Positions 54,342 to 63,087 of a stretch of DNA of 64,000 nt are shown here, piece by piece. A program made the position numbers and the translations under genes. How positions within the stretch are numbered: the first letter of the stretch is position 1; each line of letters opens with the position of its first letter. The notes under the pieces are model-generated. The model did no database searches, was not told where the DNA came from, and worked only from the letters and a program-made list of their open reading frames with translations. Source of the stretch: Bacteroidales bacterium (GTDB taxonomy: Bacteria > Bacteroidota > Bacteroidia > Bacteroidales > ML635J-15); contig QKHS01000006.1 of the NCBI GenBank assembly GCA_003249955.1, forward strand, positions 1-64,000, given 5' to 3'.

Positions 54342-55837
54342 CTAATTTTTAATTCTATACTTTACCCATCTATTTTCACCTTCTTTTTCTAATAATCCTT
54401 TATCAAAAAGTTTGGCTATTCGTCTTTGGGCTGTCTTATCTGTCAAACCAAAATGTCTGGCATATTCTTTCACAGAAACTAAATCATTCTGTTGAATAAA
54501 AAATAAACCATCCCTATCTTCTCGGGTTAAATCTTTAGCACTAAAACCTTTTAATTCTGGTATTAACGTAGAATCTCTAACAAATGCTATTTCTAAAATA
54601 TTTCCTGTTAATTTGAAAGTTGGCAATGGGAAACCACTATCGGGCAGTCGCTTCATATTTCGCAAACCAATCCCCCTTGCTTCGGCCAGCCCCATTCGGT
54701 TATAAACGAACATAATCTTCGGATTTCGGCTAATAGAAGGCAAATCCATAGTCCGAATATCATCAATTGTAATGGAGGCATTGGCATACCTGGACTTCTA
54801 ACTATAATTTTTTCAGGACCAATATATAAATAGTTTGTTGCCTCGGTAATGGTATAATCTCTATGAATAATAGCGTTAGCTACTACTTCTCTCAATACTT
54901 CAACCGGGAAATCAGAAACTATCTCCCGTTTTGCAGAACTTCTGTCAATAGTAAGTTTTAGTCCTTTATCTTTAATAAATTTCATTATTCTTGGCAGTTG
55001 CGTTGCCACCGGTCCATCAAAATCTTCTATCTCGGCTTTACCATTTCCATAATCCAGTTCTACTTTGAAAATAGTATGTGAAAGTGTATCGCCTGCATGC
55101 TCGCCAAACAACATCAATCCTAATTTTGTAGGCATAATTATCTCACCATCTCTCATAGCTAATTCAAAAGACAAAGCCCAATCGTTGAATGCTTTGGATG
55201 GATAAATAAATGTAGCCTGAGAATTTCTTATAAACTCATCAACTGCAGTTTTAGAAAATTGGGAAATAGTAGTGTTAATTGCGGCTTGTTTAAGATATGC
55301 AATCGGATTTTCTTCTCTTTCTTGCTGTATGATTAATTTTTGAGCTTCTTTGTATTTAATAAATTCAGCAAGACTTAGCCGGATTTTTTCGGCGATATCA
55401 AAATGAAAATCTTCAACAATAATACCTTTTGCAATCAATTCCCCGGCTCCTTCATTTTCTATATCTATATCAGGATCACGGATTCCAATATAAACTTTTG
55501 CAAGTCTTGCTTTGTAAATATGTGTAACACAACCTCTTTTGGGTGGTTTACGTACTTTATCAATACAAGTTTCTAATGTGACATACAAATGGCAGCCTTT
55601 CAAATTTTCAGACTTTAGTTTTCTTTCAATCAGGGTAAATTCACAGTGTTCTCCAATTCGTAATTCGCCTCTATGTGAAGTAGCCAATATCTTTCCGTCT
55701 GATGTGGCAAGTATTGCTCCCACCAATGGATCTGGTTTATGTCCGTGTTCATGAATTGAAAAAAGGCTTTCCTGATAAGCCATTTCCATTAATTCTTCCG
55801 GACTGTATTTTTTCTTTTTATCGTATTCTATTGCCAT
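54342..55837 (-). pseudogene. Cytidine-deaminase-like / HATPase_c_4 / winged-helix fusion with one frameshift
   Basis: The first frame gives 355 plausible residues. A deaminase-like domain has zinc ligands H64-C-E66 and C91/C103; the usual PCxxC is spread to CX11C. A linker follows, then an AlbA/HATPase_c_4-type domain with NAIIHRDY (321-328) and YLYIGPEKIIVRSPGMP. Near 54770 the frame is lost. The other frame continues with the expected MDLPSISRNPKIM, GIGLRNMK and a winged helix ending VKYRIKN at 54342. One base is missing; restored length is about 498 residues. A deaminase joined to this ATPase module may be a defence or regulatory protein (inference). Confidence 0.75.
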
Positions 55838-55977
55838 TTTAATCTAAATTTCCTCTTTCTAAAAAGGTTTATATTCATCAATACTATGTATTCTTAATAA
55901 CACCATATAAAATATTATTGTCTTTTTTAGCTGCCATCCCATTTCTTATTATTTTCACAACTGTCTTTTGATTGTCT
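55838..55977. other. Gap upstream of the deaminase fusion
   Basis: A minus-strand frame ending at TAG 55884-55886 reads KIIRNGMAAKKDNNILYGVI and is open for only about 30 codons. It starts close to E17 and could be a leader peptide or a decayed gene. Nothing else stands out. Confidence 0.25.
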
Positions 55978-56123
55978 CTTCACACTCCCAATCCAAATGT
56001 ATAGCCACACTTTTTCATGGTTTATTTCCCCGCCAAATTACAGAATATTTTATACACAGGCAAGTTTTAGCCAAAGAATTATTTTGAGTTGTAAAACATG
56101 GCTTGCGCACAGAAATATTATGA
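55978..56123 (-). repeat. Junction element E17
   Basis: The leader begins at CTTCACACTCCCAATCC (the first box is lost), followed by GCCACACTTTTTC. The core at 56016-56068 is nearly identical to E16 including ATACACAGGCAAGTTTTAGC. Tail TTGTAAAACATGGCTTGCGC. The gap to 56248 has no ORF. Confidence 0.87.
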
Positions 56124-56248
56124 AGAAACTAAAATTAATTTATGGTTTGGGTACAAATGTCCGTGGATAATATTAATATTGGGGCCAGACAGGATGGTTT
56201 AGTGGTGCCGGGATAATCATACTAATTAAACCGACACCACATAGCTTG

Positions 56249-57616
56249 CTAAAATGCACGGATTGCCCGGACGTATCGCGAATTTCCCTTATAGTAGTAG
56301 AGCATACTACCTTCACCAAAGGAAAAGTTCCATGCATTTGTACTGTATTCCGACGATGACCAGTAGTAAGTTCTTGTCAATACTGTTGTAGATGCGTCCC
56401 CATCTGTTTCAATAGCTTTTTGAACTTCGTAAAAACTGTTCCAGATAAGGTTCATCTCGGCAGCACTTGGTAAATACCAGTCGCTGTATATCCCGGTGCC
56501 ATAGTCGTTATTTATGTAATCTTCGCAAAGTTTTGCGGCACTGTTAGTATGCCCGCTCTGTCCGGTTATAATCGTGGTATTACCTGCTCCGTCCCATGAA
56601 TTTGTTGTGCCTAAAATGGTTGTTATATTGCTCCACACATAACTTGTGCTCAGGTCAGCCATTGCTAATATAAAGCCATGCTCTCCTGTGCGATCAACCC
56701 AAAATACCACGCCGCCTCCGTAAAATTCACCCACGTAATGGGTACTCCCTCCTGTCGCACTTATGGTATTACCAACGATATTGATCCCTGTTCCTGCCGT
56801 CAACTGGTCTTGTTTTCCATTCCAGTTATCAATGTCGGTTGTGCTTATTCCTCCGGCTGCTGAGGTTCCGAAAACAGGGTCGCTTTCACTTGTCAGGTAA
56901 GTCTGCAGGTCGCCAATCTGGCTTTCGCTTATGCTGATGCCCGTCGATTTGTCCCAGGCTGTGAATACTGGGTCGATTTCGGTATAACCTGTAAGATAGG
57001 ACGGTGTTACTTTTACCCATTTACTACCGTCAAACTGCAAAATGTCTCCTGCCGTAGCTCCGCTGAAATCGAAACTGGCAGCCATTGCAGGATCACTTTC
57101 ACTTGTCAGGTAAGTCTGCAGGTCGCCAATCTGGCTTTCGCTTATGCTGATACCCGTCGATTTGTCCCAGGCTGTGAATACTGGGTCGGTTTCGGGAATT
57201 TCACCTGTTACCGTTTCTGCCGTTTTAGAATGCAGGGCATACGGAACACTTAACAACTGGCTTGTGCCTGTAATCGTATAATTTTCACCACCTTCCGGAT
57301 CTGTTTCGGTTTTTATGAAATAAGGCCCGTCTGTCCAGTCGATTGTGGCAAAATCGCCGCTTACAATTGTGCCGTTTCCTATTTCGATACTTACCAGTCC
57401 ATTTGCATTAGTTACAGGGGTATGTATTTCCGTATAAACCGTAGTACTACCTTCCGGCCCCTGCAGAATACTGATCCGCATGCCTATTGTGTGATTTGTT
57501 ACCAACTGATCACTGCTGTTGCGAATCACTGCCTGATAGCTCATGCTTTCGGGGGTTTGAGCACATAATGATATTCCTGTTATTAAAACAGCAAAAAGAG
57601 TAATTATTTTTTTCAT
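56249..57616 (-). CDS. Secreted tail-fibre-like protein with DUF1566-type C-terminal domain
   Basis: This 455-residue protein has a signal peptide (about 1-19), a strand domain common in Bacteroidota surface proteins (SMSYQAVIRNSSDQLV, SQLLSVPYALHSKTAE), two near-identical 32-residue repeats (TDPVFTAWDKSTGISISESQ) and a C-terminal lectin- or FISUMP-like DUF1566 domain (HYVGEFYGGGVVFWVD, then YWSSSEYSTNAWNF). The gene upstream, with a sorting domain, overlaps it by 4 nt. It is likely exported and surface-attached; ligand unknown. Confidence 0.8.
   Translation of the reverse strand: MKKIITLFAVLITGISLCAQTPESMSYQAVIRNSSDQLVTNHTIGMRISILQGPEGSTTVYTEIHTPVTNANGLVSIEIGNGTIVSGDFATIDWTDGPYFIKTETDPEGGENYTITGTSQLLSVPYALHSKTAETVTGEIPETDPVFTAWDKSTGISISESQIGDLQTYLTSESDPAMAASFDFSGATAGDILQFDGSKWVKVTPSYLTGYTEIDPVFTAWDKSTGISISESQIGDLQTYLTSESDPVFGTSAAGGISTTDIDNWNGKQDQLTAGTGINIVGNTISATGGSTHYVGEFYGGGVVFWVDRTGEHGFILAMADLSTSYVWSNITTILGTTNSWDGAGNTTIITGQSGHTNSAAKLCEDYINNDYGTGIYSDWYLPSAAEMNLIWNSFYEVQKAIETDGDASTTVLTRTYYWSSSEYSTNAWNFSFGEGSMLYYYKGNSRYVRAIRAF
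56881..57188. repeat. Internal direct repeat of 95 nt within the tail-fibre-like gene
   Basis: The segment 56881-56975 recurs at 57094-57188 with about two differences. It keeps the frame and encodes the repeated surface motif. It is a hotspot for length variation. Confidence 0.8.
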
Positions 57617-58116
57617 TGTTTATAATTTTGAGTTTTGATGATTTTAAATATTTTTACTTCCTGATCCCCCTGAATTACTTTTACAAAGTATGTAGCCGGT
57701 TCAAGATTGCTCATAACAATGCTTGTCCGTGAACCTGTAATTTTTTCGCTTTGTAAAACTTTTCCCTGAATGTCATACATTTGAAAATTCAGAGAAGAAA
57801 TTTCAAAATCTTCAACTTCCAGTGTAAGATAATCTGTAGTTGGGTTTGGGTATGCTGTAACCAGCAAGTTAATGCCTTTGGCCTGATCAATAGCAGTAAC
57901 TACCGAAATCTCAAAGGGTTGCTGCACACCTTCCACCAACGAGCCGTTTGTCCCGGTGTTTGTACTGCAAACAATCTGTCCGACGGACCAGCTTAGCGAC
58001 CCGCCGCTGTCCGAAGCGTCGCCACCCGCTGTGTTAATGCTTTCCTGTGCATGCAGCCCTGTAAGTCCGACGCCTAACAATAGCAGCGCACTTAATTTTA
58101 ACCGTTTCTGTTTCAT
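57613..58116 (-). CDS. Small secreted protein with T9SS sorting domain
   Basis: A 167-residue protein with a signal peptide (LSALLLLGVGLTGLHA). A short region (SGGSLSWSVGQIVCSTN, LVEGVQQPFEI) precedes a type A sorting domain (TAYPNPTTDYLTLEVED, ending EVKIFKIIKTQ). The pair of this small protein followed by a tail-fibre-like protein is common in Bacteroidota. An unusually good Shine-Dalgarno (AAGGAGGT) precedes its ATG. Confidence 0.8.
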   Translation of the reverse strand: MKQKRLKLSALLLLGVGLTGLHAQESINTAGGDASDSGGSLSWSVGQIVCSTNTGTNGSLVEGVQQPFEISVVTAIDQAKGINLLVTAYPNPTTDYLTLEVEDFEISSLNFQMYDIQGKVLQSEKITGSRTSIVMSNLEPATYFVKVIQGDQEVKIFKIIKTQNYKQ

Positions 58117-58123
58117 TTTATGA

Positions 58124-58132
58124 CCTCCTTTT
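58124..58132 (-). promoter_or_regulatory. Strong Shine-Dalgarno of the sorting-domain gene
   Basis: The minus strand reads AAAGGAGGTCATAAAATG, with GGAGGT seven bases before the ATG. Most genes in this window lack such a site, so this pair may be highly expressed or acquired. Confidence 0.55.
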
Positions 58133-58512
58133 TATGATCGTTATATTTTATTTTTTAACCTGAACAATATGTTGTTTTTGAAGCATGTTTATAATGATCT
58201 TCATGTTCAACTTTGTTTGGTCAGGAGGCAAAAATATGTGCAGAAAATTGTTTTTTAGACCTGATTTATAAATCAGGTCTTATTTTTCAGGAAATATTTT
58301 CGCGTTTGATTTCGCCGTGGGATAGATCTTATGATTTACGGAATGCCGCATTAAATGCGGATTTAGAATTAAACCCCGGCACAAAAGCTATGGCAAGCAT
58401 GGTATAATTATTCTGATCAGGCAAAAGTTCTTCTGTTTTTTTATCCTGAAAGCATTGATAAAACAAGTAAAGTTTTTTAAAACAGGCATTTTACCAAATT
58501 ATCTACTCACAC
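58133..58512. other. Gene-free stretch with two palindromes
   Basis: A perfect 24-nt palindrome (58257-58280, arms AGACCTGATTTA) lies between T-rich flanks. A smaller palindrome CCGCATTAAATGCGG sits near 58350. No E core or attC-like block was found between 57.6 and 60.6 kb, so the 56.2-60.5 kb genes may form one larger unit or an insertion into the array. Confidence 0.55.
58257..58280 (+). terminator. Palindrome with T-run, terminator-like
   Basis: The 24-nt palindrome with arms AGACCTGATTTA is followed on the plus strand by TATTTTTC. Since flanking genes are all on the minus strand, a terminator role would block antisense reading. On the minus strand it is followed by A, not T. Confidence 0.4.
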
Positions 58513-59517
58513 CTATTCTTGTTTTTTATGTAATTTATATAAGAGTGAAACGGTGATTTGATTATTCCGGAAATATCTGCTTTCATCAATAATTGTTTGC
58601 CCGTCTGCAGAGCCATATATTGATTCTCCGTAATCATAGGTTAAGTTATGTTTGTATTCCAGATTGACAGAGAAATTTCCTGAAACAGAATATCCTATGC
58701 CTGCATTTATTCCTGCGTTATGTGAATCTGTAAAAAATTCTGTGCCGGAAGAACTATTTTGTAATCCTGAAACAAGATAGTTATAGTTTAATCCGATAAA
58801 CGGCTGAATTTTATATTTACTATAGTACAATAGCAGTGGAATTGAAATATTATGAAAGCCCGAACCATAATGAATATTCAAATCTTCGAATTCGTATCCT
58901 TCCTGTGAATGCCAGACTCCTTCGGTTCCATCAAATTTATATGAGCCTGTGCTAAAAAGATAACTATATAGCAGGCCGGTTTTTAAGCCAAGATTTTTAT
59001 CTGTAAAATTTCGTTTTACATATACCCCTGCATTAATCAACGGAGAATACGGGACATCAACATACTGAAGGTTGCTGTTTTCCCACCATATTCCTGAGCC
59101 AACTGTAACTTCATAATTGGTCTGAGCCAATACCATCGCCTGAAAAGCAAAAAATACCACACCTAAGAAATTTAACTTTTTCATACTTTCTGAATTTTTA
59201 ATGTTTTTATTTAAGTTTTCATCAGGTATGATGTGATTTATCAGAAAGGTGGCAGTTTGCTGATCGGAAATTAATAATAAACTTGCCTGATGCGTTATCG
59301 TATCAAGCTGTAAAAGATTAATTGATTTAAGTTTAAGCGGGATATTATTAATGTCAGGTTTTATGAATACTGTATCGTACACAACAATTGTATCATAAAC
59401 AATTACATCCTCATATACATAAACGGTATCTGTTTGTGCATTTGCCTTAAACAGCATGAAAATCCAAAACAGGATTATTAATATGTCCCTGATTTTAGCC
59501 GGCATCAGTAGTATCAA
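58513..59517 (-). CDS. Outer-membrane beta-barrel protein with two signal-peptide-like segments
   Basis: A 334-residue reading overlaps the sigma factor gene by 23 nt. Residues 8-28 form one signal peptide, followed by a repetitive stretch (VYVYEDVIVYDTIVVYDTV). A second signal peptide starts at M112 (MKKLNFLGVVFFAFQAMVLA; ATG 59182-59184) and opens a PorT-like barrel ending VSLLYKLHKK. Either a short upstream protein was fused in frame to the barrel gene, or the barrel alone is made from the inner ATG. It likely serves as partner of the sigma factor. Confidence 0.65.
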   Translation of the reverse strand: MILLMPAKIRDILIILFWIFMLFKANAQTDTVYVYEDVIVYDTIVVYDTVFIKPDINNIPLKLKSINLLQLDTITHQASLLLISDQQTATFLINHIIPDENLNKNIKNSESMKKLNFLGVVFFAFQAMVLAQTNYEVTVGSGIWWENSNLQYVDVPYSPLINAGVYVKRNFTDKNLGLKTGLLYSYLFSTGSYKFDGTEGVWHSQEGYEFEDLNIHYGSGFHNISIPLLLYYSKYKIQPFIGLNYNYLVSGLQNSSSGTEFFTDSHNAGINAGIGYSVSGNFSVNLEYKHNLTYDYGESIYGSADGQTIIDESRYFRNNQITVSLLYKLHKKQE

Positions 59518-60466
59518 TAATGGTTAAAGTATCACGGACAATAATTTCTTTATGGGTTATCCTTTTCTTTTTTACAACAACAGGATTTGATTTTTGTACA
59601 GGTTTTGTCTGTAAAACAGAATCAGTTGTTTCGGGTACAGAAACTGAACCGGATTTTATTGAAATTGTATCCGTTATTTTCTGAGGAATTAATTTGTTAT
59701 TGGAAATATCCGGTTTATCGTTGTTTTTAATTATTATTCCTGTAATTACGGCAATGATTCCAATTGCCAGAAATCCTTTAGCAAGTCTAAAGTGTAATCT
59801 GAAACGGGGCGACTTTACTTCTTTCCAATCAATATTGTTTAAGAAAGTGACGTTTTGAGGCGAAATCTCATAATTATAAAATTTCTTCCTGTAAAAGCGA
59901 TTAATTCTCCCCAAACTACAAGGGAAAAGGAGTAAAATAAATGAGCTTTTCTTTGTTTTTGCTTCCTGTTCTTTATTCAGAATTTGTCGTAATTTCTTTT
60001 TGGCTCTTGCCAAATGTGATTTAGAGGTTCCAACGCTTATATCAAGTTTCTCAGCAATCTGTTTATGTGTAAATCCGTCAATTACGTACAGATTAAAGAC
60101 CAGACGGAAATGCTCAGGTAATCTGTTTATTATCTCCAACAATTCCTGTGTTGTAAAATCATACTTCAGAAACATTTTTTCATCGTTATTAATTGATTCC
60201 TGCCGCAAAAGCTCTTGTTGATTTTCCTGTATTGTCTTTATTTCCCGTAAATATTGCAAAGCAGTATTTACTGTAATCTTTCCCAGCCATGCATCGAAAT
60301 GTCCCTTGCCTTTAAAGGTTCCTGACTTTTTCATTGCAGTTAAAAAGGAATCATGCGCGAGGTCTTCCGCAATTTTCCGGTCCGAAACATATCTATAGCA
60401 AACTCCGGTAAGTTTTTTTATGTTTCGGTTATATGTGCTTATCCAAAAATCTCTCTCCGAATCCAT
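59495..60466 (-). CDS. ECF sigma factor with C-terminal membrane extension
   Basis: Residues 1-165 are an ECF sigma-70 factor: region 2 (LAHDSFLTAMKKSGTFKGKG) and region 4 (LDISVGTSKSHLARAKKKLR). A basic linker, one membrane helix (about 229-247, KGFLAIGIIAVITGIIIK) and a proline/threonine-rich tail of about 75 residues ending in repeats of DTLTIIDTTD follow. The tail looks extracytoplasmic and resembles the start of the next gene. Fused sensor and sigma would make a membrane-bound one-component regulator that could be released by cleavage. Confidence 0.82.
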   Translation of the reverse strand: MDSERDFWISTYNRNIKKLTGVCYRYVSDRKIAEDLAHDSFLTAMKKSGTFKGKGHFDAWLGKITVNTALQYLREIKTIQENQQELLRQESINNDEKMFLKYDFTTQELLEIINRLPEHFRLVFNLYVIDGFTHKQIAEKLDISVGTSKSHLARAKKKLRQILNKEQEAKTKKSSFILLLFPCSLGRINRFYRKKFYNYEISPQNVTFLNNIDWKEVKSPRFRLHFRLAKGFLAIGIIAVITGIIIKNNDKPDISNNKLIPQKITDTISIKSGSVSVPETTDSVLQTKPVQKSNPVVVKKKRITHKEIIVRDTLTIIDTTDAG

Positions 60467-60659
60467 TATTCAATTATTCTTCTTTACTATGATGCAAAAT
60501 AATAAAATGGTTGCACTTAAATTACAAAAATGTAATGATGCACCGGCAAAAAAGAAAATAAATTTACCAGCAATGCGGCTCCCTGACAACTGGGCACAAA
60601 TCCTGCAAATTCGTTTTTTTATATTTATATCGTATCAATTTGTCGGGGGTCGGTTTTCA

Positions 60660-60744
60660 GGACTTGAATACAAAGTTTGCGGCTATGTGAAGTTCGGGAG
60701 CACAATTGCAAATCCACATAGAATCGCACATGGGATGTAGGTGC
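60660..60744 (-). repeat. Short attC-like junction element A4
   Basis: The plus strand runs from AAGTTTGCGGCTATGTG to GGGATGTAGGTGCTGTTAG. It lies directly at the 3' end of the 60747-61373 gene. The inner AATCCACATAGAATCGCACA is complementary in part to the left arm. Confidence 0.55.
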
Positions 60745-60746
60745 TG

Positions 60747-61373
60747 TTAGTGTTTCGGCTTTTTGACAGCGTTTATCTTTAACTCATTTTTTGTTATAAA
60801 ATATTGGAATCCAATAGTATCTTCCATATTTTTGTGTAACACTAAAACATATTTGCTTTCTGTATAATATTCTAATTTTTCAATGACAGCAAACTTATAA
60901 ATCTCATCTTCCTGCTTGCCACGTTTAACATTTTCAAAATATATTGTATCGTTAGAAATTCTGTATTTCCCTTTTACTTCTGAAATCCCGGAACAAACAT
61001 TTTTTTCTCTAAACGTAAAGTCATCTTTAAATTTTATAGTCGTTATACAGTTTGCTGCGTTTTCTCTTTCTGCCTCTAATAGATTATTCCCTTCATATTT
61101 GCTAAAACTTATCTGTCCAATTGTTTTGTAAAAAGTCAATATTAAAACAACTGTCAAAACTCCGATTAAAATAAGACGCTGTCTTAGCTTAAATTTTTCT
61201 TTTATTGCTATGTAAAGTTGTCGCAACAATATTACAAAAAATCCTAAGTAAACAATAGTTAAAATCATATATGCAGAGAAAGCTAAAGTCCCAGTTATAC
61301 CCTCCCAATAATATGTAGTGTTCACTAATAGAAAGAAAATAAGTAATGATATGTATATTCCTTTATTCTTCAA
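60747..61373 (-). CDS. Hypothetical membrane protein
   Basis: A 208-residue protein with three membrane segments (about 6-22, 28-50, 66-84) and a C-terminal lipocalin-like strand domain (CITTIKFKDDFTFREKNVC, VKGKYRISNDTIYFENVKRG). Domains of this type are common in Bacteroidota small cassette proteins. It is the last of a three-gene unit. Confidence 0.6.
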   Translation of the reverse strand: MKNKGIYISLLIFFLLVNTTYYWEGITGTLAFSAYMILTIVYLGFFVILLRQLYIAIKEKFKLRQRLILIGVLTVVLILTFYKTIGQISFSKYEGNNLLEAERENAANCITTIKFKDDFTFREKNVCSGISEVKGKYRISNDTIYFENVKRGKQEDEIYKFAVIEKLEYYTESKYVLVLHKNMEDTIGFQYFITKNELKINAVKKPKH

Positions 61374-61390
61374 TTTAATCTGGCATTTAT

Positions 61391-61735
61391 TTAATTTTTA
61401 ATGTTATAACTCCAAGTAATTTTTCCATTAAACTCATTGCATAATTCTATTCTACCCATTCCGTAATCATAAGCAAGACAAAACTTAATCTCTTTGTCGG
61501 TGAAGTAATCATTGAATTCTTTAACCAAATTGCGATAATCAGTGAATTCTGCTTTAACATTGTCAAGTTCTTTTGCAGCAATCCTTTTGTTTAAATTATC
61601 CGGGTCATTGTAGTTTGTTTGCCCGACAACTACTATCATATCTTTTCCCGGAGATAAATACAATCCACCTACTTTAAATCCTTGATTATCTTTCAAGGAC
61701 TCTATAGCTGTCATAATTCTGTTTTTTTCAATCAT
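61391..61735 (-). CDS. Hypothetical protein
   Basis: A 114-residue soluble protein (SLKDNQGFKVGGLYLSPGKD, VVVGQTNYNDPDNL). It lies 5 nt downstream of a DUF4160 gene and 17 nt upstream of the membrane protein gene, so all three are probably one transcript. No family recognised; it may be the partner protein of DUF4160. Confidence 0.55.
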   Translation of the reverse strand: MIEKNRIMTAIESLKDNQGFKVGGLYLSPGKDMIVVVGQTNYNDPDNLNKRIAAKELDNVKAEFTDYRNLVKEFNDYFTDKEIKFCLAYDYGMGRIELCNEFNGKITWSYNIKN

Positions 61736-61740
61736 TGGTG

Positions 61741-62091
61741 TTATGCATTTAATTTTTTATCCCAAATTTTCTGTAACACAAATTGCCCTTTTGGGCTATT
61801 ATAAAAAGCTTTAATCCGCTTCAGATATTTTGAACTAATTTCACCCCTCATCAATTCACAGTCTTTAATTGTAAATTTCGCATCAATTTTTAAATCTTTT
61901 GATTTTACATGAAAATGTGGGGGATTATGGTCATTGGAGTAAATTAGAATATTCAAATCATTTATTGATTCGACTCTTTCTTTTGTTGCACTATTTGCTT
62001 CCTTTAAATGCTTATCTAACTGAATGTCATCTAATCCAAGATAATACGACAATAAGTCATTTAATATTTTCTCCATTATATTCGGTTGCAT
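61741..62091 (-). CDS. DUF4160 protein, possible toxin-antitoxin component
   Basis: The C-terminal part shows the DUF4160 signature NDHNPPHFHVKSKDLKIDAK and continues as expected (MRGEISSKYLKRIKAF). I take the ATG at 62089-62091; the first seven codons of the longest frame come from a TTG inside the GTTGGC junction end. DUF4160 proteins are usually paired with a small DUF2442 partner in presumed toxin-antitoxin modules. Here the next gene does not clearly match DUF2442. Confidence 0.72.
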   Translation of the reverse strand: MQPNIMEKILNDLLSYYLGLDDIQLDKHLKEANSATKERVESINDLNILIYSNDHNPPHFHVKSKDLKIDAKFTIKDCELMRGEISSKYLKRIKAFYNSPKGQFVLQKIWDKKLNA

Positions 62092-62104
62092 ATTTTTTAA
62101 GCTT

Positions 62105-62262
62105 GCTGCCAACTTCCTTTATCCACACCAAAAGTATTTTTACACAGCCAATCCTGATGCATAAACACACTTTTGTCATGGTTTATTTCCCCGCCAAATT
62201 ACAGAATATTTTATACCGGGGCAAGTTTTATGGTAAATAATTAATTGGGAGATTATAAAACC
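62105..62262 (-). repeat. Junction element E18
   Basis: Left end GCTGCCAACTTCCTTTATCC, CACACCAAAAGTATTTTTAC, AACACACTTTTG, core at 62177-62228. Close to the family consensus. It drives the DUF4160 unit. Confidence 0.88.
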
Positions 62263-62375
62263 GGAGCGGGATAAAGATTAACCTTAAAAGCCGGATTGGG
62301 AGTTTGACGGTGGAACGGGAATGAGGCTGCCGGGATTATCCGAACAAAACTTCGTATGGGACATAGGAGCTGTGT
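62262..62375 (-). repeat. Junction element D2 (attC-like right block)
   Basis: Contains ACGGGAATGAGGCTGCCGGG and ATGGGACATAGGAGCTGTG, matching D1 and D3. The left part (GATAAAGATTAACCTTAAAA) is shared with D3. No ORF. Confidence 0.6.
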
Positions 62376-62384
62376 GTTCTGACT

Positions 62385-63062
62385 TTATTCATTTTTAATC
62401 TTTCTAATTGTATTTTCGATATCTTTATATTCGCTCTCATCAATCGTCCGACCAGTCAATCCGGTTTTAGTTTTAATAGTCAAATTGCACCCAAATTCGT
62501 TTTTCTCAACAAGATACCCATCTTTTAATATATTGTAATAAATGCTCAATTTATTTATCTTATCTTTGTCTTTCTCAACTGTTATTTGATTTGATAGTTC
62601 GTCAAGTAAATTATGTTTTTCCAATCGAAGGATTGTATCTGCAGATTTTTCTCTTACTTTGAAGCTTTTATCTTTTAATCCGTTTTTTAAAATCACCTCT
62701 ATCAGTTTATCATTTGGCTTATAAAGCATTAGAGTAATAATATTAAAACGTGTCCTGGAGCTTTTATCAGTCGATAAATCGAGTATCAATTTTTCAATCC
62801 TATCGTCATAATCCAAAAGTTGAATTAAGTATTTACCTGACAAATCAAAAAAAATAATTTCATTTGGCTGACATAATCCCTCTTTGAAAATATCAATCTG
62901 GTTAACCATAATTGTTTTAGTGTTCTTAATCTCATAGATTGAGTCAATGATACTTGAAATTAAGTCTTTGTAAATCAAATTCGATTTATTAAGCCGGGAA
63001 AAATAGTCCCCCTTAAGAGTTTCTTTATCTTTTGGTAAATCTATTTTAAGTTTCTTTCTCAT
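62385..63062 (-). CDS. Hypothetical protein with HEAT-like helices
   Basis: A 225-residue soluble protein. Residues about 95-170 form HEAT-like helix pairs (SRTRFNIITLMLYKPNDKLI, SFKVREKSADTILRLEKHNL). The C-terminal part contains CNLTIKTKTGLTGRTIDESE. There is no catalytic motif. Single-gene cassette between E18/D2 and E19. Confidence 0.55.
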   Translation of the reverse strand: MRKKLKIDLPKDKETLKGDYFSRLNKSNLIYKDLISSIIDSIYEIKNTKTIMVNQIDIFKEGLCQPNEIIFFDLSGKYLIQLLDYDDRIEKLILDLSTDKSSRTRFNIITLMLYKPNDKLIEVILKNGLKDKSFKVREKSADTILRLEKHNLLDELSNQITVEKDKDKINKLSIYYNILKDGYLVEKNEFGCNLTIKTKTGLTGRTIDESEYKDIENTIRKIKNE

Positions 63063-63087
63063 TTTCAGTTTCGCTCACTGTATGGCA

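Noticed and set aside
58213-58407. Plus-strand frame of 64 codons upstream of the sorting-domain gene
   Set aside because: It runs through a perfect palindrome, has no homology signal and opposes the local gene direction.
61391-61735. DUF2442 partner of the DUF4160 gene
   Set aside because: The position fits, but the sequence lacks the short DUF2442 pattern I would expect, so no family name was given.
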